A DNA stretch of 11,903 nucleotides from Gammaproteobacteria bacterium (GCA_029881775.1 JAOULY010000032.1:1-11903); one strand, 5' to 3'; shown: positions 1 to 7,817, numbered from the stretch's first letter. Numbers and translations are program-made. Notes: a model not told the origin generated them from the letters alone.

Positions 1-52
1 TAAGCCCGCCGCCAACGACGATGCAGTCGGCACTATCGATTGTTTTACTCAT
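1..52 (-). CDS. N-terminus of an FAD-dependent oxidoreductase, possibly glycine oxidase ThiO (partial)
   Basis: Only the first 17 codons are inside the window, reading MSKTIDSADCIVVGGGL. The DCIVVGGGL stretch is the beginning of an N-terminal Rossmann strand and glycine-rich loop (GxGxxG type) that binds the ADP part of FAD. The ATG at 52-50 is preceded by CCGGATAGC, which gives a short GGA ribosome-binding site. It lies 44 bp downstream of ispH on the same strand, so it is probably co-transcribed. The identity is inferred: D-amino-acid/glycine oxidases of the ThiO type begin in this way, and thiO lies near ispH in Pseudomonas, there separated by a type IV pilin cluster. Other FAD or NAD(P) oxidoreductases begin similarly, so the family is likely but the specific enzyme is not established. 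Confidence 0.6.
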   Translation of the reverse strand, partial: MSKTIDSADCIVVGGGL

Positions 53-96
53 GCTATCCGGTATTACCAGGCTGGCTGCGGTTCAGCACAAACCGC

Positions 97-1041
97 TCAA
101 TGCTGTCCGCGTCTGAGTTCGGCCGGCAGTGAAAACGTCACCGGCTCTTTCTTGCCCATGGACTCGTCCACCGTATCTGCACCCCAGGCACGCAACAGGT
201 CGACCACACCGCGCACGATATCATCAGGCGCCGACGCACCCGCCGTGACACCAATAGTAGATTTTCCGGCCAGCCACTGACGATCGACCTGGCTGGCCTC
301 ATCTACGAGGTAGGCCGGCACGCCGCTGATCTCTGCCAGCTCGCGCAAGCGGTTGGAGTTCGAACTGTTCGGCGAACCAACCACCAGGATCACGTCGCAG
401 CGGCTTGCGAGTTCCTTGACCGCGTCCTGCCGGTTTTGCGTGGCGTAACAAATATCGTCCCGCCGCGGGCCATGGATAGAAGGAAAGCGTTTCCTGAGCG
501 CGTCTATCACGCGCTCCGTATCATCCACGGACAATGTTGTTTGCGTGACGAATGCAACATCATCCGGATTGTTCACCGCCATGCTCGCAACATCCTCCGG
601 CGTTTCGACCAGGTACATCCGGCCACCCTTCGATGCGTCGTACTGGCCCATGGTCCCCTCGACTTCCGGGTGCCCCTTGTGACCGATAAGAATACATTCA
701 CGACCAGCCTCGGCATGGCGGCTCACTTCCAGGTGCACCTTGGTAACCAGCGGACAGGTCGCATCGAATACCCGCAAGCCGCGTCGCCGGCCCTCGGCAT
801 GCACGGCGAGCGCAACCCCGTGTGCACTGTAAATAACCGTACCGCCATCCGGCACTTCATCCAGTTCGTCGACAAAGACAGTGCCACGCGCGCGCAGGCC
901 TTCGACCACGTGACGGTTATGCACAACTTCATGGCGCACGTAAATCGGCGCGCCGAACAGCTCCAGCGCACGCTCGACGATTTCGATCGCCCGATCGACA
1001 CCGGCACAGAAGCCACGTGGATTAGCCAGCAGGATTTTCAT
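97..1041 (-). CDS. ispH: 4-hydroxy-3-methylbut-2-enyl diphosphate reductase IspH (LytB)
   Basis: IspH is the [4Fe-4S] enzyme of the last MEP-pathway step, reducing HMBPP to IPP and DMAPP in the cytoplasm. The protein has 314 residues (E. coli about 316). The three cluster cysteines are visible: C12 in NPRGFCAGV, C96 in DATCPLVTKVH and C198 in ICYATQNRQ. Substrate-binding residues are also in place: H41 in HEVVHN, H124 and E126 in GHKGHPEVEG, and the serine/asparagine loop in GSPNSSNSN near 222-230. The ATG at 1041-1039 puts NPRGFCAGV at its normal distance from the start. The only Shine-Dalgarno-like sequence is AGGTAA, about 10 nt upstream, touching the edge of a REP pair. The gene is 113 bp downstream of fkpB and 44 bp upstream of an FAD oxidoreductase. 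Its product supplies the precursors used by ispB at the other end of the window. Confidence 0.98.
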   Translation of the reverse strand: MKILLANPRGFCAGVDRAIEIVERALELFGAPIYVRHEVVHNRHVVEGLRARGTVFVDELDEVPDGGTVIYSAHGVALAVHAEGRRRGLRVFDATCPLVTKVHLEVSRHAEAGRECILIGHKGHPEVEGTMGQYDASKGGRMYLVETPEDVASMAVNNPDDVAFVTQTTLSVDDTERVIDALRKRFPSIHGPRRDDICYATQNRQDAVKELASRCDVILVVGSPNSSNSNRLRELAEISGVPAYLVDEASQVDRQWLAGKSTIGVTAGASAPDDIVRGVVDLLRAWGADTVDESMGKKEPVTFSLPAELRRGQH

Positions 1042-1054
1042 TCTTCAATTTACC

Positions 1055-1120
1055 TGTAGGAGCGCCTTGCAGGCGCGATTGAGAATGCAAAACACATCGC
1101 GCCTGCAAGGCGCTCCTGCA
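1055..1120. repeat. Inverted pair of REP sequences (REPIN/BIME-like) between fkpB and ispH
   Basis: Two 24-nt arms, 1055-1078 and 1097-1120, are reverse complements with a single mismatch and are separated by 18 nt. Each arm also has its own small palindrome, GCGCC-TTGCA-GGCGC (1062-1076 in the left arm). The left arm begins TGTAGGAGC, so it carries the GTAG head followed by a palindrome that is typical of Pseudomonas-type REP elements. The right arm, read on the minus strand, has GCAG instead. Such doublets are non-autonomous elements mobilised by RAYT (REP-associated tyrosine) transposases and sit between genes. This one fills over half of the fkpB-ispH gap. No run of T follows the hairpin on the minus strand, so it does not look like an intrinsic terminator. 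Confidence 0.85.
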
Positions 1121-1154
1121 ATGGTTGGAAAAACACTCCCGCAAGACGGTTGTT

Positions 1155-1619
1155 TCATTCATCTGTTTCGGCCGGCACTACATCAAGAATTTCGACGTCA
1201 TAGATTATCGTTCGTCCGGCCAGCGGGTGATTGAAATCCACTTTCACGGTCTGCTCATCAAGTTCGAGGATTGCGCCGGCCAGCTCTTCACCGGTCTCTG
1301 TCTCGAAGCCGATAATCACACCCGGCTCCAGTGTCATGTCTGCCGCGAAGGAATCTCTTGCCAGCGTATGTACGCGGTCCGGATCGTACTGCCCGAAAGC
1401 CTGCCCCGGGTCCAGCGTCAGCCGCTGTTTATCGCCACGCACAAGGCCGTACAGCGCCAGCTCGAGACCGTGATCGAGAACGCCGTCGCCCATGGTAAAC
1501 ACCAGTGGTTCTCCATCGAACGTACTTTCCGCTACCGTACCGTCTTGCAGTGCCAGCGACAGGTGCAGCGTCACGGTAGCGCGTTCCGTGACGGGAAATT
1601 TTATCCCGGCATCAGACAT
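1155..1619 (-). CDS. fkpB: FKBP-type peptidyl-prolyl cis-trans isomerase FkpB (SlpA)
   Basis: This is a small cytoplasmic prolyl isomerase and chaperone of the SlyD/SlpA type, 154 residues (E. coli FkpB 149). The FKBP half starts at about residue 10, with VTLHLSLALQDGTVAEST and the strand-turn FTMGDGVLDHGLELAL. An insert-in-flap chaperone segment runs from about 72 to 125. The signature VDFNHPLAG at 127-135 returns to the FKBP fold. There is no signal peptide and no His- or Cys-rich metal-binding tail, which separates it from SlyD. The ATG at 1619-1617 lies 6 bp after the lspA stop and lacks a clear Shine-Dalgarno sequence, so translation is probably coupled to lspA. The ileS-lspA-fkpB-ispH order is common in Gammaproteobacteria. 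Its specific client proteins cannot be read from the sequence. Confidence 0.95.
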   Translation of the reverse strand: MSDAGIKFPVTERATVTLHLSLALQDGTVAESTFDGEPLVFTMGDGVLDHGLELALYGLVRGDKQRLTLDPGQAFGQYDPDRVHTLARDSFAADMTLEPGVIIGFETETGEELAGAILELDEQTVKVDFNHPLAGRTIIYDVEILDVVPAETDE

Positions 1620-1625
1620 GCCGGA

Positions 1626-2105
1626 TCAGCCGCTGGCCGCCTTTCTCTGGCCGAGAAAGGCGTCAAGTATCAGCAGGCACGCGCCAACCGTTATGGCCGA
1701 GTCGGCGATATTGAACGTTGGCCAGTGCCAGTCACCGTAATAGACATCGAGGAAGTCGATGACGTGGCCGTATGCCAGGCGGTCGACCAGGTTGCCGATT
1801 GCCCCACCCAGAATCAGCGCCAGTGCCAGCGCAGTACGATTTTCACCGGGACCAAGGCGCCGCAACCAGGCAAACAGAACGACACTGACACCCAGCGTTA
1901 ACACGACAAAGAACCAGCGCTGCCAACCGGATGCATCACTGAGAAAACTGAACGCGGCGCCGGGATTGTAGGCAAGCGTCAACGCGAACATCGGCACGAT
2001 GTCGATCGGCTGATGCATGACCAGCAGACTGTCTGCCAGCAACTTGGTAGCCTGGTCCAGCACCAGCACGACCGCGGTCACCCACAACCACTTCACGACT
2101 GCCAC
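1626..2105 (-). CDS. lspA: Lipoprotein signal peptidase II (LspA)
   Basis: LspA is an inner-membrane aspartyl protease that cleaves signal peptides from diacylglyceryl-modified prolipoproteins; globomycin inhibits this family. The protein has 159 residues (E. coli 164) and four hydrophobic segments: about 5-23, 60-80, 90-106 and 133-149. Family motifs are all present: YNPGAAFSF at 46-54, GNLVDR at 104-109, HVIDF with catalytic D117, and FNIADS with catalytic D135. The longest frame starts at a GTG (2105-2103), 15 bp after the ileS stop. A second GTG at 2096-2094 would shorten the protein by three residues and is better placed after a GGGGTGG ribosome-binding site, so either GTG may be used. 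No ATG start is available near the N-terminus. It is part of the ileS-lspA-fkpB run. Confidence 0.97.
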   Translation of the reverse strand: MAVVKWLWVTAVVLVLDQATKLLADSLLVMHQPIDIVPMFALTLAYNPGAAFSFLSDASGWQRWFFVVLTLGVSVVLFAWLRRLGPGENRTALALALILGGAIGNLVDRLAYGHVIDFLDVYYGDWHWPTFNIADSAITVGACLLILDAFLGQRKAASG

Positions 2106-2120
2106 CCCGGTGAAGTATGT

Positions 2121-4967
2121 TCAGGCATAGCGACGTGTTTCGCCTGCACCATCGACATTCTCGACGCAGCGGCCGCAAATTTCCGGATGCCCGGCAACGG
2201 AACCAACATCTTCACGGTGGTGCCAGCAACGGATGCACTTGGCATGCGCGGATGGTGACACCCGGATACTGATATTCATATCCGCCAGGCCGGCGGCGGC
2301 CGCGTCATCCGGGCAATCCTTTATATCGTGTATACGCACATAGGATGTAATCAGCACAAAACGCAATTCATCTTCCAGCGCATTCAGCAGGACCTGCGTC
2401 TCCTCATCGGCATACAGGTCGACTTCCGCATCCAGCGGCGAGCCGATATCGCCCGCTACCCTGAGTTTCTCCAGCTGTTTGCTGACGGCTTCACGCACCG
2501 CAATGATATGGTCCCAGAAATTGGCGCCCATGCGCTGCAGGATCTCGCTTTCGCTGAAAAACGCCGGCGGCAACTCATACCAGGTTTCCAGGAACACCGA
2601 GTCACTGCGCTCGCCCGGCATCGCCTGCCAGATTTCCTCGGCGGTGAAACTGAGTATCGGTGCCAGCCAGCGCACCAGTGATTCGACCACATGGTACATG
2701 GCCGTCTGCGCTGAACGGCGCGGCACGCTGTCTGCCTGCGTGGTGTACTGCCGGTCCTTGATGATATCCAGGTAGAAACTGCCCATGTCCACGGCGCAGA
2801 AGTTATGCACCAGCTGGTAGATACGGTGGAACTCGTAACTGTCGTAGGCGGCCTGCACCTCTGCCTGCAGTTGCCGTGTGCGCTCGACCGTCCAGCGATC
2901 CAGGCACAGCATATTCTCCGGGTCCAGCTTGTCGGTTGCCGGGTCGAAGCCGTGCAGGTTAGCCAGCAGGAAACGCGACGTATTGCGCAAGCGCCGGTAG
3001 GCGTCTGCGGTGCGCTTGAGGATTTCGTCAGACACATTCATTTCACCGCGGTAATCGGTCGCCGCCACCCACAGCCTGAGGATGTCTGCCCCCAGCGTAT
3101 TCATAATCTTCTGCGGCGCGACCACGTTACCGCGCGACTTGGACATTTTCTGTCCCTTCGCATCGACGGTGAACCCGTGTGTCAGCACACTCCTGTAAGG
3201 CGCTTCACCGCGGATGGCGATGGCGCTCAACAGCGAGGACTGGAACCAGCCGCGATGCTGGTCCGAACCCTCGAGGTAAAGATCCGCGGGCAGGCCGAGC
3301 TCATCGCGGCGCTCCAGCACCGCGGCATGCGTCACACCGGAATCGAACCAGACATCCAGCGTATCCGTCACCTTGTCGTAGTCAGCGGCCGCGTCACCGA
3401 GCAGTTCGGCCGGATCGAGACCGAACCAGGCATCGATACCACCGGCCTCGACACGCCTGGCGACTTCCTCGATCAGGCGCGCGGTTTCCGGATGCAACGC
3501 GCCCGTCTCCTTGTGGATAAACAATGCAATCGGCACACCCCAGGTGCGCTGTCGCGACACGCACCAGTCGGGACGATTCTCGACCATGCCTTTGATGCGC
3601 GCCTCGCCCCAGTCCGGCATCCACTCGACATCGCGAATTGCCGCTACCGCGGCATCACGCAGCCCGTTCTGCTTCATGCTGATGAACCATTGCGGTGTTG
3701 CACGGAAAATAATCGGCGTCTTGTGTCGCCAGCAGTGTGGATAACTGTGCCGCAGCATTTCCTCACGCACCAGTGCGCCCTTGCCTTTCAGTATTTCGAT
3801 GACATGGTCATTGGCGGCAAACACGTGCTCGCCGGCAAACAGTTCCGTATCCGGCAGGAAACAACCGTTGCTGCCGACCGGGTTGTAGACATCCAGCCCG
3901 TAACGACTGCCGACTACGTAATCGTCCTGTCCATGTCCCGGTGCGGTATGCACGGCACCGGTACCGGCCTCGGTGGTGACGTGATCGCCGAGGATGATCG
4001 GCACTTCACGGTCATAGAACGGATGCCCGAGACTGATACCTTCCAGGTCACTGCCCTTGCAGTAGGCGACCACCTGGTAGCGCTCGGCGCCGTAGCGCAA
4101 CATGACATCCTTGAGCAGCGCCTCGGCAACCACCAGCCGTTCGGCACCATGCCCGACATCGCATTGCACCACGGCATAGTCCAGTTCCGGATGCAGCGAC
4201 ACGGCCAGGTTGGCCGGCAGGGTCCAGGGTGTCGTGGTCCAGATAACGACCGACACCGGGCCACTGCCGTCGTGACCATCGACATGATGGCAACATGACA
4301 GCAGGCCTTCCTCGTTCAGTACACGAAAACGCACATCAATCGCCGGCGAGTTCTTTTCTTCGTACTCGACCTCGGCCTCGGCCAGTGCGGACTGGCAGTC
4401 GGTACACCAGTGCACCGGCTTGAAGCCCTTGTGCAGATGCCCGTTATCGATAATCCGGCCAAGCGAACGAATAATGTCGGCCTCGAAGCGGTAGTCCATG
4501 GTGAGGTAAGGATTGTCCCAGTCACCGAACACGCCGAGGCGGATAAAGTCCTTGCGCTGCCCATCGACCTGCTTGCCGGCATAGTCACGGCACGCCTTTC
4601 TGAATGCCGGCGCATCAACCTTGACGCCGGCCTTGCCGACTTTCTTTTCGACATTCAACTCGATCGGCAGACCATGACAGTCCCAGCCGGGCACGTAGGG
4701 CGCATCAAAACCCGACAGCGTCTTGCTCTTGACGATGATGTCCTTGAGGACCTTGTTGACCGCATGCCCGATATGGATGTCGCCATTGGCATACGGCGGA
4801 CCGTCATGCAGGGTGAACAGCGGCCGCCCGGAACCGGCCGCACGCATACGTGCATACAGGCCCGTTTCCAGCCAGCGTTCAAGCATCGCCGGCTCACGGT
4901 TCGGCAGGTTGCCCTTCATCGGGAAAGCCGTCTTCGGCAGGTTTAGCGTGTCTTTATAGTCAGTCAT
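2121..4967 (-). CDS. ileS: Isoleucyl-tRNA synthetase (IleRS)
   Basis: This cytoplasmic class I synthetase charges tRNA-Ile and hydrolyses misacylated valine. It has 948 residues (E. coli 938). The Rossmann-fold signature HIGH is at 65-68 within GPPYANGDIHIGHAVNK, and KMSKS is at 607-611. The CP1 editing domain lies between them, with WTTTPWTLPAN at 243-253 and GTGAVHTAPGHGQDDY at 335-350. The anticodon-binding region follows KMSKS. A C-terminal zinc finger is formed by C911, C914, C931 and C934. This finger and the HIGH context indicate the ordinary bacterial form rather than the eukaryote-like, mupirocin-resistant form. The ATG at 4967-4965 gives the expected N-terminus, but no strong Shine-Dalgarno sequence precedes it. 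A small Cys/His-rich stretch near 225-232 lies in a variable loop. The gene begins 106 bp after ribF, and lspA follows at 15 bp. Confidence 0.99.
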   Translation of the reverse strand: MTDYKDTLNLPKTAFPMKGNLPNREPAMLERWLETGLYARMRAAGSGRPLFTLHDGPPYANGDIHIGHAVNKVLKDIIVKSKTLSGFDAPYVPGWDCHGLPIELNVEKKVGKAGVKVDAPAFRKACRDYAGKQVDGQRKDFIRLGVFGDWDNPYLTMDYRFEADIIRSLGRIIDNGHLHKGFKPVHWCTDCQSALAEAEVEYEEKNSPAIDVRFRVLNEEGLLSCCHHVDGHDGSGPVSVVIWTTTPWTLPANLAVSLHPELDYAVVQCDVGHGAERLVVAEALLKDVMLRYGAERYQVVAYCKGSDLEGISLGHPFYDREVPIILGDHVTTEAGTGAVHTAPGHGQDDYVVGSRYGLDVYNPVGSNGCFLPDTELFAGEHVFAANDHVIEILKGKGALVREEMLRHSYPHCWRHKTPIIFRATPQWFISMKQNGLRDAAVAAIRDVEWMPDWGEARIKGMVENRPDWCVSRQRTWGVPIALFIHKETGALHPETARLIEEVARRVEAGGIDAWFGLDPAELLGDAAADYDKVTDTLDVWFDSGVTHAAVLERRDELGLPADLYLEGSDQHRGWFQSSLLSAIAIRGEAPYRSVLTHGFTVDAKGQKMSKSRGNVVAPQKIMNTLGADILRLWVAATDYRGEMNVSDEILKRTADAYRRLRNTSRFLLANLHGFDPATDKLDPENMLCLDRWTVERTRQLQAEVQAAYDSYEFHRIYQLVHNFCAVDMGSFYLDIIKDRQYTTQADSVPRRSAQTAMYHVVESLVRWLAPILSFTAEEIWQAMPGERSDSVFLETWYELPPAFFSESEILQRMGANFWDHIIAVREAVSKQLEKLRVAGDIGSPLDAEVDLYADEETQVLLNALEDELRFVLITSYVRIHDIKDCPDDAAAAGLADMNISIRVSPSAHAKCIRCWHHREDVGSVAGHPEICGRCVENVDGAGETRRYA

Positions 4968-4999
4968 CTGGTCTGTTTCGGGGGCGCGGAAGGCGTCAA

Positions 5000-5005
5000 T
5001 TTATA
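5000..5005 (-). promoter_or_regulatory. Possible -10 element for ileS
   Basis: In the 106-bp gap between ribF and ileS the minus strand reads TATAAA at 5005-5000, a five-of-six match to TATAAT. Transcription from it would give a leader of roughly 25 nt before the ileS ATG. The hexamer 17 nt upstream (GGGATT) is a poor -35, so this is a weak suggestion of an internal promoter. The gap also contains the 12-bp palindrome TATGGGCCCATA at 5041-5052. Confidence 0.25.
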
Positions 5006-5073
5006 ACGCAATCGGTTGCTGAATCCCACTATTCTTTGGTTATGGGCCCATACAACGAAGTCCGGGGCCGCGT

Positions 5074-6009
5074 TTATTCCATGGCCGCCGCGAATACAGC
5101 GCGCGCCTGCCGGGCATCGAGGCGTATCTGTGCCTGCAGCGCATCGAATGAGTCAAAGCGCTGCTCATCGCGCAATTTCCGGATAAATTCGACTTCCACG
5201 TGGCGGCCGTAAATATCTTCGTCAAAATCGAACAGGTGGACCTCAAGCTGCAGCCGGGTTCCGTTCACCGTCGGCCGGCTGCCGATATTGGCCACGCCAC
5301 GATGCATACCGGTGGCATCCCAGCACATCTCCACGGCATAGACACCGGTCAGCGGTGCACAGCGGCGAAACAGTTTGATATTGGCCGTCGGGAAACCGAT
5401 GGTACGGCCACGCTTGTCGCCGTGCGCAACCCGTCCACTCAGGGTATACGGCCGCCCCAGCAGCTGTGCCGCATGCGCCAGTTCACCGTTCGTCAACAGC
5501 GTCCTGATCCGGGTACTGCTGACCCGCTCGCCGCCGATGTCGACAGTATCCATCGCCGCGACGGTAAACCCGTGCTGCCGGCCAGTCTGCTGCAGTAACT
5601 GGAAGTTACCCGCACGCTCCTTGCCGAACCTGAAATCATCGCCGACCAGCAGGTACCTGACATCAAGGCCTTCAACCAGCACCTGGCGAATAAAGTCAGC
5701 GGCCGGTAATTCGGCCAGTCGCGCATCGAACTGCAGACACAGTACCCGTTCCACACCGCAGTTCGACAGGGCCAGTATCTTTTCCCGCAAGCGTGTCAGT
5801 CGTGGCGGCGCCTCATCCGGGCAAAAATATTCACGCGGCAGCGGCTCAAACGTCACCAGCGTGACCGGCAAGCCCTGCTGTGCAGCAGCCTGTTGCAGCG
5901 CGCGTATCACTGCCTGGTGACCGCCGTGCACGCCGTCGAAACTGCCAATGGTCGCGGCACAGTGACGGTGATGTGGCTTCAGGTTATAGAGACCCCGTAT
6001 CAATTCCAT
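5074..6009 (-). CDS. ribF: Bifunctional riboflavin kinase / FMN adenylyltransferase (RibF)
   Basis: RibF phosphorylates riboflavin to FMN and adenylates FMN to FAD in the cytoplasm. From the chosen start it has 311 residues (E. coli 313). The N-terminal nucleotidyltransferase half shows GSFDGVHGGH at 22-31, GDDFRFG at 123-129 and VSSTRIR at 163-169. The C-terminal kinase half shows GRTIGFPTANI at 201-211, with the PTAN motif, then GVANIGSRPTVNG and YGRHVEVEFIRKLRDEQRF. The frame stays open 15 codons further upstream, but that part overlaps murJ and would add a non-family extension. The ATG at 6009-6007 is preferred because it lies one base after the murJ stop, has AGGGG 10 nt upstream, and matches the usual RibF N-terminus. 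Translation is probably coupled to murJ. Confidence 0.97.
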   Translation of the reverse strand: MELIRGLYNLKPHHRHCAATIGSFDGVHGGHQAVIRALQQAAAQQGLPVTLVTFEPLPREYFCPDEAPPRLTRLREKILALSNCGVERVLCLQFDARLAELPAADFIRQVLVEGLDVRYLLVGDDFRFGKERAGNFQLLQQTGRQHGFTVAAMDTVDIGGERVSSTRIRTLLTNGELAHAAQLLGRPYTLSGRVAHGDKRGRTIGFPTANIKLFRRCAPLTGVYAVEMCWDATGMHRGVANIGSRPTVNGTRLQLEVHLFDFDEDIYGRHVEVEFIRKLRDEQRFDSFDALQAQIRLDARQARAVFAAAME

Positions 6010-6010
6010 G

Positions 6011-7582
6011 TCAGAGTCGCCCCTGGCGCCACACAGCAACAAGGCGCAAGCCACTCAGGCGCAGCACGATAAAATACGCGGCAACCCCGGCCAGCACCCA
6101 CAGCAGCAACTGCGCGATGCGCTGGCCCGCACTCCATGTAAGCCAGTCAGTGAGCGCGGGCACGGCCAGCGCCAGCAAGACCGCCAGCACGATACCGGCC
6201 AGTGCGGCCTGCGCCAGCAGCCGCAGCCAGCCCTGCGCCGGCCGGTAAATGTTCCTGCGCACCAGGGCGCGGTACAGCAAGCCGGCGTTCACCCATGCCG
6301 CCAGCGAGGTTGCCAGCGCCAGGCCGGCATGCGGGCCCTCGACGCCCAACTTCACCATGGGTACGACGAAAGCGATGTTCAGGACCATGTTCGTGATCAG
6401 CGCGATAATGGCGATGCGTACCGGCGTGCGCGGGTCCTTGCGTGAATAAAAGGCCGGCGCCAGCACTTTCACAAACATAAAGGCCGGCAGACCGAAGGCG
6501 TAGGCCATCAGGCTGAGCCCGGCCATGGATACATCGTGTGCAACAAAATCGCCATAGTTGAACAGCGTCGCCAGCATCGGTTTCGACAACATGAACAGGC
6601 CAACCGCGGAAGGGATCCCGATCAGCAGCACCAGCCGCAGGGACCAGTCGAGGGTGTGCGAGAACTCATCTTCTGATCCGTTCGCATGACTGCGTGACAG
6701 GCTGGGCAGGATAACCGTCGACAGGGCAATGACAAACACGCCAAGTGGGAATTCCACCAGGCGATCGGCGTAATACAACCAGCTGACGCTGCCAACCACC
6801 AGGAATGACGCGATCAGTGTATCGAACAGCAGGTTTATCTGCGCAACCGACGAGCCGAGTATTCCGGGCAACATCAGCTTCATGATACGACGCACGCCGG
6901 CATCACGAGCGCCCCACCGCGGCCGCGTGAGCAGGCCGATGCGCTTCAGCGACGGCAGCAGGAACAGCACCTGCAACACACCGGCGACAAACACGCCACC
7001 CGCCAGTGCCATTTCCGGCTGGTCCAGCGTCGGTGCAACCAGGATTGCGGCGCCGATCAGTACCACGTTCAGCCACACCGGCACAAACGATGCGGCGGCA
7101 AAACGGCCATAGGTATTCAGGATGCCGGCGGCAAACGCCACCAGCGACACGAACAACAGGTAGGGGAACGTGAAACGCAGCAGGTCGGCGGCCAGCACGA
7201 ACTGCTCTTCACCGTGCGCCAGCAGGAAGCCGGGCGCGAAAATCGTGATTACGACCGGACTGGCCAACACGCAGATGATCGTAATAACCGTCAGGATACC
7301 GAGCAGGGTACCGGCCACCCGACCGGCCAGCGCGCGGACTTCCTCGTGGGTACGCTGCTCACGGTACTCGGCGATGACCGGCACGAAGGCCTGCGAGAAC
7401 GCGCCCTCGGCAAACAGGCGGCGCATGAAATTCGGAATCTTGAAGGCGACGAAAAAGGCATCCATGCCGGCATCGGCGCCGAACAGGCGTGCCAGCACGA
7501 TGTCGCGCACCAGTCCCAGCAGCCGCGACACCAGCGTCATACTGCTTACAATTGCTGTACTTTTCAGTAATTTACGAATCAT
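6011..7582 (-). CDS. murJ: Lipid II flippase MurJ (MviN)
   Basis: MurJ is an inner-membrane protein of the MOP superfamily that moves lipid II to the periplasmic face for peptidoglycan synthesis. It has 523 residues (E. coli 511), and many hydrophobic segments run through its length; the family has 14. Key residues known from E. coli MurJ are present with a two-residue shift: R20 and R26 in SRLLGLVRD, D41, K48, N51, R54 and E59 in the segment from MDAFFVAFK to RRLFAEGAF, and the later cavity arginine in YYADRLVEFP near residue 273. The ATG at 7582-7580 gives the typical MurJ N-terminus; the nearest ribosome-binding candidate is a distant AGG, so initiation may be modest. It is the first gene of the long minus-strand run, diverges from rpsT, and touches ribF. 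Confidence 0.98.
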   Translation of the reverse strand: MIRKLLKSTAIVSSMTLVSRLLGLVRDIVLARLFGADAGMDAFFVAFKIPNFMRRLFAEGAFSQAFVPVIAEYREQRTHEEVRALAGRVAGTLLGILTVITIICVLASPVVITIFAPGFLLAHGEEQFVLAADLLRFTFPYLLFVSLVAFAAGILNTYGRFAAASFVPVWLNVVLIGAAILVAPTLDQPEMALAGGVFVAGVLQVLFLLPSLKRIGLLTRPRWGARDAGVRRIMKLMLPGILGSSVAQINLLFDTLIASFLVVGSVSWLYYADRLVEFPLGVFVIALSTVILPSLSRSHANGSEDEFSHTLDWSLRLVLLIGIPSAVGLFMLSKPMLATLFNYGDFVAHDVSMAGLSLMAYAFGLPAFMFVKVLAPAFYSRKDPRTPVRIAIIALITNMVLNIAFVVPMVKLGVEGPHAGLALATSLAAWVNAGLLYRALVRRNIYRPAQGWLRLLAQAALAGIVLAVLLALAVPALTDWLTWSAGQRIAQLLLWVLAGVAAYFIVLRLSGLRLVAVWRQGRL

Positions 7583-7624
7583 TCAGGTTGATGCCTGTCC
7601 GGCTCTCGCGGCGTGACGCTGACG

Positions 7625-7641
7625 CGCACAATAAATGTGCG
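7625..7641. repeat. Inverted repeat in the predicted murJ leader
   Basis: CGCACA (7625-7630) and TGTGCG (7636-7641) are perfect reverse complements around the 5-nt loop ATAAA. On the minus strand the repeat lies just after the candidate murJ -10 element, at or near the transcription start. It could be an operator or a 5'-end hairpin on the murJ mRNA. No known regulator is recognised. Confidence 0.4.
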
Positions 7642-7644
7642 TGA

Positions 7645-7673
7645 AGTATACTTGAGAAACAATCACTTACCAC
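7645..7673 (-). promoter_or_regulatory. Candidate sigma-70 promoter for the murJ-ribF-ileS run
   Basis: The minus strand reads TATACT at 7650-7645, a five-of-six -10 match. With a 17-nt spacer the -35 position reads GTGGTA (7673-7668), matching TTGACA at only three positions. The predicted leader before the murJ ATG is about 55 nt. The -10 sits inside the palindrome AAGTATACTT, so its strand is not certain, but its position fits the first gene of the minus-strand series. Confidence 0.4.
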
Positions 7674-7680
7674 CCACAAT

Positions 7681-7707
7681 CTGTCCCGGCCCGCGCGCCG
7701 CGGACAG
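7681..7707. repeat. GC-rich inverted repeat in the murJ-rpsT divergent region
   Basis: CTGTCC (7681-7686) pairs with GGACAG (7702-7707), and inside it CGGC (7687-7690) pairs with GCCG (7697-7700). The loop is CCGCGC, with one bulged C. The element lies between the two divergent promoters and is not followed by a T-run on either strand, so it is not an obvious terminator. The rest of this 247-bp gap (7583-7829) holds the two promoters and nothing else I recognise. Confidence 0.35.
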
Positions 7708-7763
7708 CAGCCGGGCAAATGCGTGCAGGCCGGCGGCCGGCACCCTCCTGTCTGGCGCGAACA

Positions 7764-7792
7764 TTGACAAATACCCGTGAAATCCGCATAGT
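7764..7792 (+). promoter_or_regulatory. Sigma-70 promoter of rpsT
   Basis: A perfect -35 hexamer TTGACA (7764-7769) is followed by a 17-nt spacer and CATAGT (7787-7792), a four-of-six -10. Predicted transcription start is near 7799, giving a leader of about 30 nt before the rpsT TTG codon. It is the best -35 in the window and suits a highly expressed ribosomal-protein gene. Confidence 0.75.
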
Positions 7793-7817
7793 ACGCCGTC
7801 TTTCAGTTACCGGATCC

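Noticed and set aside
1055..1120. The fkpB-ispH hairpin as an intrinsic terminator
   Set aside because: No T-run follows the hairpin on either strand, and its GTAG-headed double palindrome fits a REP pair better.
2805..4298. A 497-codon open frame on the plus strand opposite ileS
   Set aside because: It lies wholly antisense to a clear IleRS with all motifs, shows no family features, and reads like the low-complexity product of GC-rich complementary codons.
6010..6054. Longer ribF start adding 15 residues
   Set aside because: The extension overlaps the end of murJ and is not RibF-like; ATG 6009 is one base after the murJ stop and has AGGGG upstream.
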